64,000 nucleotides of DNA from Linyphia triangularis (taxonomy: Eukaryota > Arthropoda > Arachnida > Araneae > Linyphiidae): positions 744,001 through 808,000 of the forward strand of contig OZ021723.1 in NCBI GenBank assembly GCA_963978545.1, read 5' to 3'. The position numbers were made by a program, and so were the translations under genes. The notes beneath the pieces are model-generated. The model was not told the origin of the DNA and made no database searches. It was given only the letters and a program-made list of their open reading frames with translations. Of this stretch, positions 33,068 to 44,520 are shown in pieces (the stretch's first letter is position 1; every line of letters begins with the position of its first letter).

Positions 33068-33763
33068 TCATATGTATATATACATAGGGTAATGAAAGTA
33101 TATAGTATTCGGTCAAAAAAAAAACTATTTTTTTTTTTTTTTTGCATTTCTCCACGTTTTGAAACATCCTGATTTCAAAAAAGTTATCTAGAAAAAATGT
33201 CTGTATGTGTGTGGGCGTGCGTGTCTGTGGTCAGCATAACTCCCGAACAAATTGACCTACTATGTTCAAATTTGGTATGCGAGTTGCTGGTGGCCATGGG
33301 ACCTACCATTAAGGTTTTCGTCAAAATCGCGTATGCTCATAAGGTAGCTGCCATTAAAAAAATCATAAGGAAAGTATATCGCCAAAATCACCATTTTGGC
33401 GAAGTTTTTTTTGTTTCTTTTTCTTCTTCTTCCCCCTCAGTTTCGCTTATAATAAAGGATAATATAAGGATTATCGGAAAGTATATCGCCAAAATCACCA
33501 TTTTGGCGAAGTTTTTTTTGTTTATTTTTCTTCTTCTTCCCCCTCAGTTTCGCTTATAATAAAGGATAATATAAGGATTATCGGAAAGTATATCGCCAAA
33601 ATCACCATTTTGGCGAAGATTTTTTTTTTCTTTTTAGACCCACACAAGAAGTATCGCCAAACTGACCATTTATTCTAAATGAAGGATATAAACGGTAAAT
33701 GGCACAAATCCACGACAGTATTATAGTGTAATTGAAAGTTGTGTGATGTTCCACACCCCTAGT
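33068..33763 (+). repeat. Foldback unit, left arm
   Basis: From 'tacatagggtaatgaaagt' to 'ttccacacccctag'. It pairs inverted with 35,144-35,704. It contains three 107-bp repeats, each with a perfect hairpin. The open frame at 33,197-33,559 is a translation of these repeats, not a gene. Confidence 0.75.
33379..33616. repeat. Three 107-bp repeats, each with a perfect hairpin
   Basis: TCGCCAAAAT and ATTTTGGCGA flank CACC at 33,379, 33,486 and 33,593, giving 10-bp stems with a 4-nt loop, followed by a T-rich and then a C/T-rich stretch. Spacing is 107 bp each time. The same trio is at 49,195, 49,302 and 49,409. Confidence 0.85.
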
Positions 33764-35143
33764 TTTAATTTTACCTCGATTTAAATTGAAATTGTGAGAT
33801 TTTTTTAATTACATGTGTATGTCACAAATAAAAGTTCATTTTGAAACAATTGCAAAAATAAATTTGCGGAGTTTGTAATAAATTTGTAAAGAACATGTTC
33901 TTTCATAGAATCCTCGGCATATGAGGACTTACAAACAGTTCGACTTTCTTTACTTACGTAATATACGCAAAGTATAATAGGTCTTCAGTACATCCTTTTT
34001 ATTCTCGTAGCTCTCAAATGAAATGACTTAATGATCGTTTTAAAACTCAATTAAAGAACTCGGTGGATTGTAAAATCTCGATTTATTAAATAAATGCGGT
34101 TACACAAAATGACCGCTTAGCGAATTCTTCTCGTATCGAACCAAACGACTATCTCAAACAAAAAACTACATCATAAATCTACATATTGCACATGAACACA
34201 AGATATTTCATTATCTCTTTTCGAATTATAAAAAAAGGGGATAATCCCTTTTTGAAAAGACCTTGGAGGAATTATGGAACAGGGCCCCCACATTGGCGAG
34301 ATATAGCGCAAGCTGCGGAATTTAGAATAAATCGAAACGGCGACAACAATAGGAATACATAATTGAAAATGCCGAATTCTGCAAATTCAGTACTTTCTGT
34401 TATGAATTCTGCATATTCGGTTTTGCAATTGTGTATTTAACAAATTCATTATTTTATTTTTGTCTAAACCAACCCTGCTGGATCATAAGCCTCTTGTTGT
34501 GCTTCAAATTAGTCTTAATATAGGTAAGAAAGGAAGTGTAGTATTTTGTTTAAGGCAATTCCAAAGGTTGCTTATCATATTCTAAAGGTGCTAGGTTCGA
34601 ATCCTTGACAGGCTGAGTCGTTCGTTGTGTTTCGAAATCCACTGTAATGAAGGTTGTATTTTTTTATACAGTGTGCAATAAAACTAGTGAGTCCAATAAT
34701 TGCGTCTATTGTGAAATATTATTTTGGTAAAAGGAACTCGGCTGTCACTAACATTTTTGTTTCAAGTTAATCTTTTCTACACTACATTATCACCGTGAGA
34801 ATCTTTCACAAATTACTCATCCTCTATCGCCCCATCGGGCCAATGTAATTTCTACTATCCAGAAACGAGTAGATACGACAGTGATTGTAACAAATTATCT
34901 CTCACTAATTGTTAAGTTTTTTTTTTCCCTCCAGTATAATAAGTGTTCTATAGAGAGAGATAGTTATAATACTATAAGAATTTTGTCTTCAGAAACGAGT
35001 ATGTTCAAAAATAATTTAAATTTTTGAGTTACTTATATAAAGTTATAACTTTCTAGAAATTAAAAAAGAAAAACTAAAATGTTGTTCAAATGGCGCCGAT
35101 TGAATACTTGTTTTTAGCATAGTTTACCATTGAAATGAAAACT

Positions 35144-35704
35144 AGGGGTGTGGAACATCGCACAACTTTCAATTACATACTGACGTGGATTTGTGTCATT
35201 TACCGTTTTTATATATTATCCTTTATTATAAGTGAAACAGAAGGGAGAAGAAAAAACGATCGTTGATGAGGTATACTCAAGGAAAGAGAACTTTTGTTGA
35301 AGGCATTCGTTTTTCAACTTTTTACGCCATTAAAGTATTTTTATGGGAATTTCGGAGGTGGGTATATCTAGAAAACCTTAAGAGGCATTTCCACAGTGAT
35401 TTTGATGAGAATTATTAGAGCCGGTTTTTTAGCAATAATTGAAAAATATGATTTTTTCAATGGCAGTTACCTTGTGCGCATGCGCGATTTTGACGAAAAC
35501 CTAAATGGCACCCATGGTCACCACATACCCACATACTAAATTTGAACATCGTTGGTCAACTCTTTTGGGAGTTATGCTGACCACAAACAGATATTTTTTC
35601 TAGATAACTTTTTTGAAAGCCAGATGTTTCAAAACGTGGAGAAGTTTTAAAACAAAATCAATTTTTAATGACCGAATGCTATACTTTCATTATCCTATGT
35701 ATAC
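35144..35704 (-). repeat. Foldback unit, right arm
   Basis: From 'aactaggggtgtggaacatc' to 'ttatcctatgtatacatatg'. Inverted relative to 33,068-33,763, with landmarks such as 'gcgcatgcgcgattttgacg' and 'cccatggtcaccac'. The arm lacks the extra hairpin copies of the left arm. The spacer 33,764-35,143 is unassigned AT-rich DNA. Confidence 0.72.
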
Positions 35705-35830
35705 ATATGGGTAATTCAAGCGTTTATCCAGAAGGGATACGGGGATATATCCCTTTCCGAAATTTTTAGGTTTGCCGTTAAAACACAAAAATCAATTGAT
35801 ATTTTGTTTAAAATATTAAATTTATTTAAA

Positions 35831-37160
35831 ACTAGCTGAATACCCATGCTTCGCTACGAAATTTTCACATGTGCAATATTTCAGCTAGCTGTGAGGCCTT
35901 GCGTTGCGGAAATCTGTCATTCGTGTATAGGACACAGTTTTTGGCGCTTCGCTCGTAGGAAGGTTCATCGCTACGCAAAATCAAGCTCGCTTCGTTCGCT
36001 GAAAAGTTCATTGACGCATAAACACGGGTTTACTTCACCCGTTGAAAGGTTCATAGCAATGCAAGCATAGGTTCGTTTCGCTGGCTGAAAGGTTCATTGC
36101 TGAGTAAGCATAAGCTCACTTCACTCACTAAAATCTAATTGCTACGTAAAGCCTTAATATTGGAAGCCTCTCCTTTGTCGGAAAAAAAAATGTCCCTTTA
36201 ATAAAATAATACAACACCCCTTTAAGATTATTTTAACATGTGTTTGTGGAAAGCAGAATTAGAGGCCAAAACTACTTATATTGAAACTTTCAGAGCTCTA
36301 TGCCTATTCGAAGTCGCTTTTTGTGAAAAAATTAATTAAAAAACAAATTAAAATTTTAACATTCTTTTTGTCAGTCCAATTTTAAAGCCAAAACTACTTG
36401 TGTTGAAAATTTCAGAAATGTAGCTCTGTTTGAAAATGTTTTGTAAAATATATATTAATTATTCAAAAAATTAATTAAAAAGAAACTGAATAAAAGTTTA
36501 AAATTCTGTTTTTTAAAAATCCAATAGAAGGCCACAACTATATTTATGTTGAAAATTTGAAAGCTGTAGTCCTATTTGAAATAATTAATTAATAACGAAC
36601 TAAACAAAAATTTAAAATTCTGTTTTTCTAAAATCCAATTAGAAGGTCTAAACTACTTACGTTGAAAATTTTAGAGCTGTAGCCCTATTAGAAATCGTTT
36701 TGTAAAATATTAATTAATTAAAAAAAAACTAAATAAAAATTTAAAACTCTTTTTTCAAAAGTCCAATTAGAAGGCCAAAACTGCTTATGTTGAAAATTTC
36801 AGAGCTGAAGCCGCATTAGTAATCGTTTTGTAAAATGTTTATTAATTAATTAAAAAAATTAATTAAAAAAGAACAAAATAAAAATTTAAAATTCTGTTTT
36901 TTAAAAGTCCAATTAAAAGGCAAAAACTACTTATGTTGAAAATATCAGAGCTGTATCTATTTGATATCACTTTGTAAAAAAAAAAATTAATTAAAAAAGA
37001 ACTAATTAAAATGTTAACATTCTCTTTGACATATATGTACAATTAGAAGGCCAAAACTTTTTATGCTGAAAATTTCAGAGCTATATTCCTATTTTAAGTA
37101 GGTTTCTGTAGATCCACCGACAGACAGACAGACACACAGCTTAATTTATTATTATAGATG
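35831..37160 (+). repeat. Interspersed element with internal about 120-bp tandem repeats
   Basis: Starts 'actagctgaatacccatgc' and 'ttcgctacgaaattttc', and ends after 'gacagacagacagacacac' and 'attattatagat'. In between, about seven units share 'ggccaaaactacttatgttg', 'aaaatttcagagctgtag', 'cgttttgtaaaat' and 'aattaattaaaaa'. The opening phrase recurs at 56,209, so it heads a family. Non-coding. Confidence 0.65.
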
Positions 37161-37966
37161 TTTTTGAATGTCTAAGGATACAAAAAAAAAAAACTATTAT
37201 CTTGATTACTTAATACATGCGGCATTGATAAAGAGGATTGTATGATTTATTGACATGATTTCATATCCTTTCCAGAATTTTTTTTTCAGGCTACGTCCTT
37301 GGGGTAAATGAAAGTAAAAATAATAATAATTTCTCGTTTGTCGGAAAAAAATTATACAAAATTCAATATCGTTTGTGATTTTGTATACCTCCATTAATTT
37401 CTAATTTAGAGTTCTAATTCATTTATTCATCTCTTTTAATAAATTGTATACTAAAATGCAATAATATTTATTTGTATTTGTCCATTGAGGTTTTGAACAT
37501 TCTTTGAGTCCCATTGTTTTGGAAACTTTAGATATTAAAAACTCCATTCATTTAAAATTCCTACCTTATAAATGCTAATATTCAGCCTAAAATTATATGT
37601 AGAGCTTAAAATTTAAGGCGTGTGACTGTCACAATCATATTTTCGAAAATATAAAAAAGTCTCTTTTAATTTGTATTTGTTATTCTGACCCAGTCATTTG
37701 AAAACCACACAAAAACTTAGTAATTTTCCTCTCATTCTCTAAAACGCCACGTCATCAGAGCAGAGCAATGTGGAGAAAGATTCGTCCTTGACCCTAGTGA
37801 CCTACCCCAGAGACCGACCGAAGATGCACTCAAGGGCTACGATTTCGGAAATTGAAAAAAAAAAGAACTAGTTCTTTAAAAGAACGGGTTAATGAGTAGT
37901 TCATTTTAAAAGAACGGGAGCAGAGAACACCTGTTCAGTAAAAAGAACGTAAATATCACATCTCTA

Positions 37967-38218
37967 CTACCCGCACAATAAATTTGATTTGATTTGATTT
38001 AGTGGTGGTTTTGCTGGATTATGCTTCCCGGGAGAGGGAGCTTTTTCCAGACATTATCCAAGGAGAAGTGTGTACGAGGCTAGCGACAAAACACAATAAA
38101 TAAACCGCCTTATTGCTTTGTTAAGTAGAATTTGATGCCAGATTCTATTTTATCAAAATGACTTAACAAGCTTTGCATATAATATGATGTCACCAGACGT
38201 CACAAGTAGTCCAAGAGG
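37967..38218. other. Unassigned flank with a (ttgat) microsatellite
   Basis: 'ttgatttgatttgattt' at about 37,984-38,000. No gene seen. Confidence 0.4.
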
Positions 38219-38396
38219 TTGGTTGGTTGTTTTCAGATTATCTGGCGCCGTCAGCAACACGAGGGCTATAATGCGCCGAAACATTCGTCATTAGACAAGC
38301 CAACATACATTTACCGCACAAACACCCATGCCTAATACGGGACTTGAACCCGCAACCTCGTGGTCTAGAAGCTAGCACGCTAACCACTATACCGTA
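38219..38396 (-). mobile_element. tRNA-derived SINE (copy 3)
   Basis: Nearly complete: TTGG tail on the left, shared body, then a minus-strand B box GGTTCAAGTCC and an A-box-like TAGTGGTTAGCGTG. The tRNA head runs straight into the Harbinger end at 38,398, so its 5' flank is lost. Confidence 0.75.
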
Positions 38397-38753
38397 TAGG
38401 GCCTGATTCTCACCTACTCTAGAATCGGAATGGCAATCGGAAAGGGGGGTGTCACGTGACTTTCCGATTATTTGCGATTCTCATGTCAAAATCTCGTTTA
38501 ACGAGATGTCCAATCTCTCGGAATGCGTCTCGGTTGCTCTGGAGCTCTTGGAATAGCATGACGATTATCGAGATCTCGGCGAAGTTTATTCTGATTGGTT
38601 GTTCTAGTTGTATGTTGAAGTGTTTATTGTTGCTGATGTTTTAAAACAACAAACATCAAAATAGATCCTGCAAGAACATTAGTTTTTATGAATTTTACCC
38701 AGTATTTAGTGAACAGGGAATTGAAAGTAGTCCTGGGAACAAAGAGTACTTAG

Positions 38754-40079
38754 CAGGGGCGTACTGGGACATAAAATCGGCCTGGTAATTTTAGATTTAT
38801 GCCGGCCCAAGTTTTCAATATATAATCACTAATAAAGTTTTAATAATTATTGTTAACAAAATAAAAGAACTCTACTGGTTAATAAGTAATTTTAATAATT
38901 AATATTTTTTTATTTATCAATTAATTTTAATAATTGAATGGTTTTAATTAGTTTAATCATATAAAATGTTTTCCGTTTCTACTAGTATTTATTGTTCCCT
39001 TGAGTGAAATTGGTTCCCATAAAAACCATCGATTGTTTCTTGCAAAATCTAAAACAAATAAATGCAAAATAAAGAATGTCCAGATATGTAACTATAAGTG
39101 TATTAGAAAATGACATACGAAATGACAATACATATTTAAACTTAAAAGTTATACAACAAGTAAAAAGGCGTTCTCTCTCTCTATAAAATAGTATGTCGGT
39201 GGCTATATATCCTTTTGTCTTTACAGAAAATGACTCCCAATCTGCATAAAACTTTTAATTTATAAACATAAGTAGTTTTGAGCTTTTAATTGTGCTTTTG
39301 ACAAACAGAATGTTAAAAATTTTACGAGTTTTTTTTTTTTTCCATTAATTTTAAAATAATTTATAAATAGTGTTTTTACAATGTGACTTTCAATACAATG
39401 TGACTTTCAACAGTCATAGAATTCTGAAATTTTCAATATAAGTAGTTATTGCCTTCTAATTGTGATTTTGACAAACATAATGTTAAAATTTTCATTAGTT
39501 TTTTTTTTTTTTTTTGATTATTGCAAACGGTAAATAAAAATTCGAATTTTTTTTGCTATACATTTCGGAACGTGCTGAGTCCAAAAAAGTGATCTAGAAG
39601 AAATGTCTGTGATCAGCATAACTCATGAAAAAATTGACTTACGATATTCAACTTTTTTTTATACGATTTTGTGGTGGATATGGAGCATGGAACCGGTCAT
39701 CAAAGTTTGTATCAAAATTGCGCATGCGCATAAAGTAGTTGCATTGAAAAATATGTTTTTCAGCATTTGCCAAAAAACGACTGTAATGTTTTTGACCAAA
39801 ATCAATGTGGTAATGTCTTTTAGGTTTCACTAAATATATCCACCTTCGAAATTTTCGTAGAAATCCGAAAAAGGTGTAAAAATTTTAAATACGAATGTCT
39901 TTAATCCAGAGTTCTCTTTCTTGAGCATCACCCATCAACAACTGTTTTCGCTCTGTTTCATTTACAAGAAAGAATAATGTAATATTTATCGAAAAACTTG
40001 TCCCCATATTCGTCGTTTGCCAGTATTTTTTTCTCTTGCCAATGCATTAATTATATCCAAAAATATTGCCTAACTAGCC

Positions 40080-40114
<35 letters not shown>

Positions 40115-40440
40115 TAAAACTTTAAACTACACCAATTAATGTCAAATTTGATTGTTGTAGCCAGCATTAAGTGTAATTGAAAGTTATGCGATGTTCCACA
40201 CACCTAGGTTTTTTAATTTTTTTAAAATTTTCTTTGCAAAGTGACTTCCATTAAGCAAACATAAGTAGTCTTATCCTTCTAATTTTGCTATTCACAAACA
40301 GCAATAAATGCATTTTTTTTTTCTAAACAGCCAGCCTAGTTCGCGAAGCGTCAACAATTGGGACTTTTACACAATGGGGCCATGCAACTAGTACGATTAT
40401 ATAATTGGCTGGTGAGAATGTTTGAGATTTCAATTCATTG

Positions 40441-40478
<38 letters not shown>

Positions 40479-40607
40479 GTTCAGGAAGGTAATTACTTAC
40501 ATTTAAAATTAAAAAAAAAAAAAAAAACTTCCTGACCGGCCCATTTTTCACAGACACTAACCGGCCCGGTGATTGCACTGAACAACCCTATGGCCAGTAC
40601 GCCCCTG
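38754..40607. mobile_element. hAT-type element with CAGGGGCGTACTGG ends
   Basis: Left end CAGGGGCGTACTGGGAC; right end reverse-complements to CAGGGGCGTACTGGCC. Flanks GTACTTAG (38,746-38,753) and GTATTTAG (40,608-40,615) match at 7 of 8. Terminal zones share CCGGCC-type words. Inside are inverted-orientation units of the 'cataagtagttttg' tandem family (39,260-39,500 and 40,230-40,330), a foldback unit (39,546-40,210) and three A runs. No transposase. Confidence 0.75.
39546..40210 (+). repeat. Foldback-family unit, diverged
   Basis: From 'catttcggaacgtgctgag' to 'gatgttccacacacctag', with 'tctgtgatcagcataactc' and 'gcgcatgcgcataaagtag' inside. It lies within the hAT element at 38,754-40,607. 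Confidence 0.6.
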
Positions 40608-40830
40608 GTATTTAGAGATAAAACAAATCCCTTTGACTCTCACGATATTCATTTTATTGAAATTTTTCGGCTTTCGAAACCTGCAGCATGGCTGGTAATC
40701 GAAGAAATTAGAAGTGTACTTGCCACACAGTGCCGGAAAAAAAGAAATATGAGCCCTGAACAAAAGCTAACTACTTTATTTTTTCTGTTATTAAGACTTA
40801 TTTCTCCTAAGTTTTACATAAAACTACGGA
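40608..40830 (+). pseudogene. Harbinger transposase N-terminal remnant
   Basis: The frame reads FRDKTNPFDSHDIHFIEIF, then FRLSKPAAWLVIEEI and MSPEQKLTTLFFLL. The 'NPFD...FRLSK' and 'SPEQKL...L.FL' blocks are those preceding the DDE domain in PIF/Harbinger (HARBI1-like) transposases. The DDE core is not recognisable downstream. The 5' side is separated from its upstream sequence by the hAT insert. Non-functional. Confidence 0.65.
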
Positions 40831-41226
40831 GCCAATACAGGAAGGAAAAAGTAATCATGATAGATTCTTATATGTTCACTACATTAACACTCAGCAGCTT
40901 TGAGTGCTGTTCCATGAAAGTCAACATCGTTTTGTACTGACTAAATGAAGTTTTCTTGCCAACAACTTTCCTGAAAGCCATTTCTTGCAACACCACGAGG
41001 AGAGGACGAGTTCCACAAAGAAAGTATCAACATTGCACATGGTTCTTAAAACTCTACTGCGCATTCCTAACCGTGCAGTTTTCAGCGGAGGAAGTGCGTC
41101 ATTCTTCGATTTCGGGAAAAACTGAGGTCAGAATCACTACTTATCTACTGAACGAGAAATGAACCGATTCCGAGAGAGCCGGTCACGAATTTTTTCCGAT
41201 TCGATCGGAGGTGAGAATCAGGCTCT

Positions 41227-42165
41227 TAGTCGGCCTAGTCCGAGAGGCGAATGCAAGTTTAGGTTACAGTACCCAAAAAATATAATCAGAACAATGGCCA
41301 TATCTTCGGTTCTAATTATCGTACAATCTTACGGGGGTTTGCACCAAAATGTCTTGCTTACGATTTTCTATATATCTGATGCAATTTTTTTTCTTAAAGG
41401 ACCGTTTACTAAGTAAAAGTAACGCTATCTTAGAAAATTTCAATACGAACCCTTATTTTTTATTATTTCATTCGATTTAGAATACATCATTTACTCTTTA
41501 TACCAAATTTCAATGCATTATGTTGAAAAAAAAACGTCACTTATGAGCGAAAATGTTTCTACCATTTTTTGACCGATCTTCAGGGAGAATTTCCATAAAA
41601 CGAAAAGTATTTTTAAGGTTCTACTTCACAGCGGGAGAAATAGAACGGCCAGTGCGGCGTTTCACGACAGTGAAAAATACAAATATTAGTCGAAAATTGC
41701 TTAAAAACTACTTGGATTTATAGTGTCATGTTTAAGATTAATACAAAAATAGCAAGTTAACGCAAAAGTAACAAAATTTATTTACAACATTATAAATGTG
41801 CATTCTTCACCCGAAATAAATAAAATATCGAAAACTGTAATTGCAGAAGTATAACGTATACTACTGATGATTAGAAAATTAATAAATATAAAATGTAGGC
41901 ATTAGTAAACAGTATTCAGCAAAGAGTGATTATTTTAAAGAAACATTTCACTGTAAACACAAATGTAACTTGATCGTTGAAATTATTTATAAAATGAAAA
42001 AGTCACATGATTCAGTAAAATTTTTAAAGGATAACTTTTTGAAATTACTTAAAAATTTTTGTTTTAAATAAATGTAATTTAAGAAAGTAAATTTTCTTTA
42101 AAAAAAGGACACTGTTGAAAACCACACAAAACATATGTTCCACGATTCCAAACACGTTAGACAGA
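41227..42165. other. AT-rich unassigned stretch
   Basis: I see no motif, repeat border or credible frame here. Confidence 0.4.
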
Positions 42166-42828
42166 TTAAAAAATATATGTATAAAATGGAATGATGGTCA
42201 CTGGAGAAGAAATACCCAATGGGTCAAAAATACTCTGGGCTAAAGAAAGAATGAGACTTTTGGTAAGAATCAGCTCCTCCTCCTCCTTCAGGCAATTAAT
42301 ATTGCAAGATAGAGTATCTTCTTCTATGTCCCAATTTAGACCTAGTAAAAGTACGATTTTATTTTCAGATCCTTCGATGAGTTTCAGGGGAGCATTTGAC
42401 AGCAGGTTAAATTTCCCTGAGGGCATCAATGTTTGAGATTCGAGAATAAATCTGTTGGCTTGCTCTACGTTCTTCAAACCTCAGACGCAATTATGCACAT
42501 AGAATGAATCTTTCAAAATCTGTGCAGCATTTGAGAGACATTTTGGAGATTTTTCTAAATGGTAGTTCAATGTTGCTGCCAAAAGAAACGGACTGCAGTT
42601 CATACCGAACACCACTCTTCGATGTCTGTAGATCTTCATTTCATTGTCCTGATTCTTCCACAAAAATCTCAAATAGTCCCTATACTTTTCTCTTACTGAA
42701 ATCTGAAGAAATGCCCTCTCAATATCAGATGTTACTCCAACAGGAAATTTCCGGAAACGGTTCAGTAAAGAAGGAACAAGTCCAATTAAATTAGGACCTG
42801 TCTCTAAACATGTATTCAGTACCCAGGG
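42166..42828 (-). pseudogene. BEL/Pao reverse transcriptase fragment
   Basis: The minus strand reads LIGLVPSLLNRFR and SDIERAFLQISV (first catalytic Asp block, about 42,740), RFLWKN, VVFGMNCSPFLLAATLNYHL, and FYVHNCV where the family has a YVDD-type box (so inactive). Then come LLGLNWDIEEDTL and SLAQSIFDPLGISSP (about 42,210). The last block is characteristic of BEL/Pao pol after RT. A stop near 42,479 breaks it. No LTR was found. Confidence 0.85.
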
Positions 42829-42867
42829 ACGGCCTTTAGTGTAATCCTAACAAGCCTACGCTCGGGG

Positions 42868-43940
42868 CGCCAAATTTATGAAATTTGGGGGGAGGGGGGA
42901 GGGGGGGCAAAAAACAGTTCTATATAATTTTTTTAAATGCAATCACTTAAAAAAAAAAAGAAAAAAAAAAAAGTCAGAATTAATTCAATAAATTTGTCTA
43001 CCGAACGTGCCTTCCTCCCTTCCAAAAATGAAAAATTCGCTCCCACCCTATCCAAAACGAAAAATCGTCCCTGTGCCTTTGCCGGTAAGAAATGTGATTT
43101 TTGTGTACCACCTTGAAAATCATTAACGATCTGGTGATACCAAAAGGATACATTTTTGAAATCTGTCTGCCTCAATTCTATTTGTGTTTTTACGATCGTG
43201 TTGTATCTTGAAAAGAAAAAATAAATGCAATTATTCTAGGAAAATTTCGTAAATTTGGGAGGGGCGCCAAAAGATCAGTTCTGTATGTTTTTTTTTTTAA
43301 TCAGTCATTTTCAAATTAAAAATTAAAATTTTCATTATTAAATAAAAAAAAAAAAATGTGTCTCCCAAATATGCTTCCTTCCTTCCCAAAACAAAAAATG
43401 CGCCCCCTCTCCAAAACGTAAAAAGCGCCCTGTGCCTTATTAGTAAGAAATGTGATTTTTTTACCACCTCGAAAATCGCTAGCGATCTGGTGAAACCAGA
43501 AGGATACATTTTTAAAATCTGTCTACCTCAATTCTATTTCTATCTTTACCATCGTGTTATGTCTTGAAAAAAAAATTATTATTCTAGGGAAATTTCGTAA
43601 ATTTAGGAGGGGCGCCAAAAGATCAGTTCTGTATGTTTTTTTTAATTTTTTTTTTTTTAAATCAGCAATTTTTTAAATTGAAAATAAACATTTTCATGAT
43701 TAAATAAAAAAATGTGTCTCCCAAATATGCTTCCTCCCTTCCCAAAACAAAAAAAAGCGCACCTGTGCCTCATCGGTCAAAAATGTGATTTTTGTTTACC
43801 GCCACGAAAATCGCTTGCGATCAGACAAAAACAGAAGGATACATCATTGAAATCTGTCAACCTCAATTCTATTTCTGTCTTTGCCATCGTGTTGTATCTT
43901 GAAAATAAAAAAATAAATGCACTTATTCTAGGAAAGTACG
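42868..43940 (+). repeat. Three tandem copies of an about 350-bp unit
   Basis: Each unit has 'ggcgccaaa(agatcagttctgtatg)', a T or A run, 'aaatrtgcttcctyccttcc', 'ctgtgcct', 'aagaaatgtgattttt', 'agaaggatacat' and 'tctacctcaattctattt'. Starts are near 42,868, 43,262 and 43,612. G runs lie near 42,887-42,907. The open frames on both strands are repeat translations. Confidence 0.75.
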
Positions 43941-44226
43941 GCTCTAACGATTTTGACTAAAATCTATTTATAGCGTAAAAAGTTGAAAAACGAATGCCTT
44001 TAACGTTCTCTTTGCTTGAACATAGTTCATCAACGATCATTTTTTCTCCTCTCCTCAGTTTCACTTATAAGAAAGGATAATATAAGAATTATCGAAAAGT
44101 ATATCACCAAACTGGCCATTTTTTCTAAGCGAATGCTGAATGAGGAAAATTTAAAAACGATAAATGACACAAATCCACATCAGTAATATAGTGTAATTGA
44201 AAGTTGTGCGATGTTCTACACCCCTA
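43925..44226 (+). repeat. Foldback-family unit, second half
   Basis: From 'ggctctaacgattttgac' to 'gttctacacccctag', matching the second half of 25,387-26,063. It is preceded by the 350-bp repeats rather than by its own first half. Confidence 0.55.
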
Positions 44227-44235
44227 GTTTAGTTT

Positions 44236-44520
44236 AATTTTTTCAAGTTTTGGAACGTTCCGAATTCAAAAAAGTGGTAATGAAAAAATTTCTGTGATAT
44301 GACTCCCCAAATCAGCATACCTCTTGAACGTTTTGACCTACGTTGTTGAATTTTAGTGTACGGGTTAGCAATGGCCATGGACCTATCATTCAGGTTTTTG
44401 TCAAAATTGTTCATTTGCAATAAGTATCTGCCATTAAAAAAATTATCTTTATCAACAAACGGTTCTAACGATTTTGATAAAATCACTGTGGCAATGCATT
44501 TTTAAGGTGTTCTAAACACC
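44236..44520 (+). repeat. Foldback-family unit, first half
   Basis: Contains 'ggaacgttccgaattc', 'gcatacctcttgaacg', 'gcaatggccatggacctatc' and 'tttttgtcaaaattg', matching the first half of the unit. It lies after a second half, so the order is rearranged. Confidence 0.5.

Larger units (their letters stand above)
32078..37966. mobile_element. 5.9-kb hAT-like element, copy 1
   Basis: Left end TAGGGATGGGAAACAAAAG; right end reverse-complements to TAGAGATGTGATATTTACG. CTACCCGC lies on both sides (32,070-32,077; 37,967-37,974), an exact 8-bp duplication. Subterminal zones are packed with GTTCTT/AAGAAC-type words (32,090-32,545 and 37,865-37,950), as in hAT elements where transposase binds short repeats. 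The interior holds a G run, a long foldback (33,068-35,704) and a tandem-repeat block (35,831-37,160). I recognise no transposase, so it is likely moved in trans. Copy 2 is at 47,900-53,783. Confidence 0.85.
38398..41226 (+). mobile_element. PIF/Harbinger element, interrupted
   Basis: Left end AGGGCCTGATTCTCACCT; right end reverse-complements to AGAGCCTGATTCTCACCTC. Flanking 3-mers (TAT and TAG, or ATA and TTA if one base is shifted) roughly suit the TWA target of this superfamily. 'ggaatcgg/ccgattcc' words recur near both ends. It carries a partial transposase frame (40,608-40,800). A hAT element (38,754-40,607) is inserted directly upstream of that frame. Confidence 0.7.

Noticed and set aside
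33197..33559. 120-codon frame repeated at 49,013-49,375
   Set aside because: It translates the 107-bp hairpin repeats of a non-coding foldback; conservation reflects recent element duplication.
33379..33616. CRISPR-like array because of evenly spaced hairpin repeats
   Set aside because: The whole 107-bp unit is repeated, there are no unique spacers, and the context is a eukaryotic transposon.
42824..44226. A hAT element starting CAGGGACGGCC at about 42,824
   Set aside because: No matching inverted right end or 8-bp duplication could be found.
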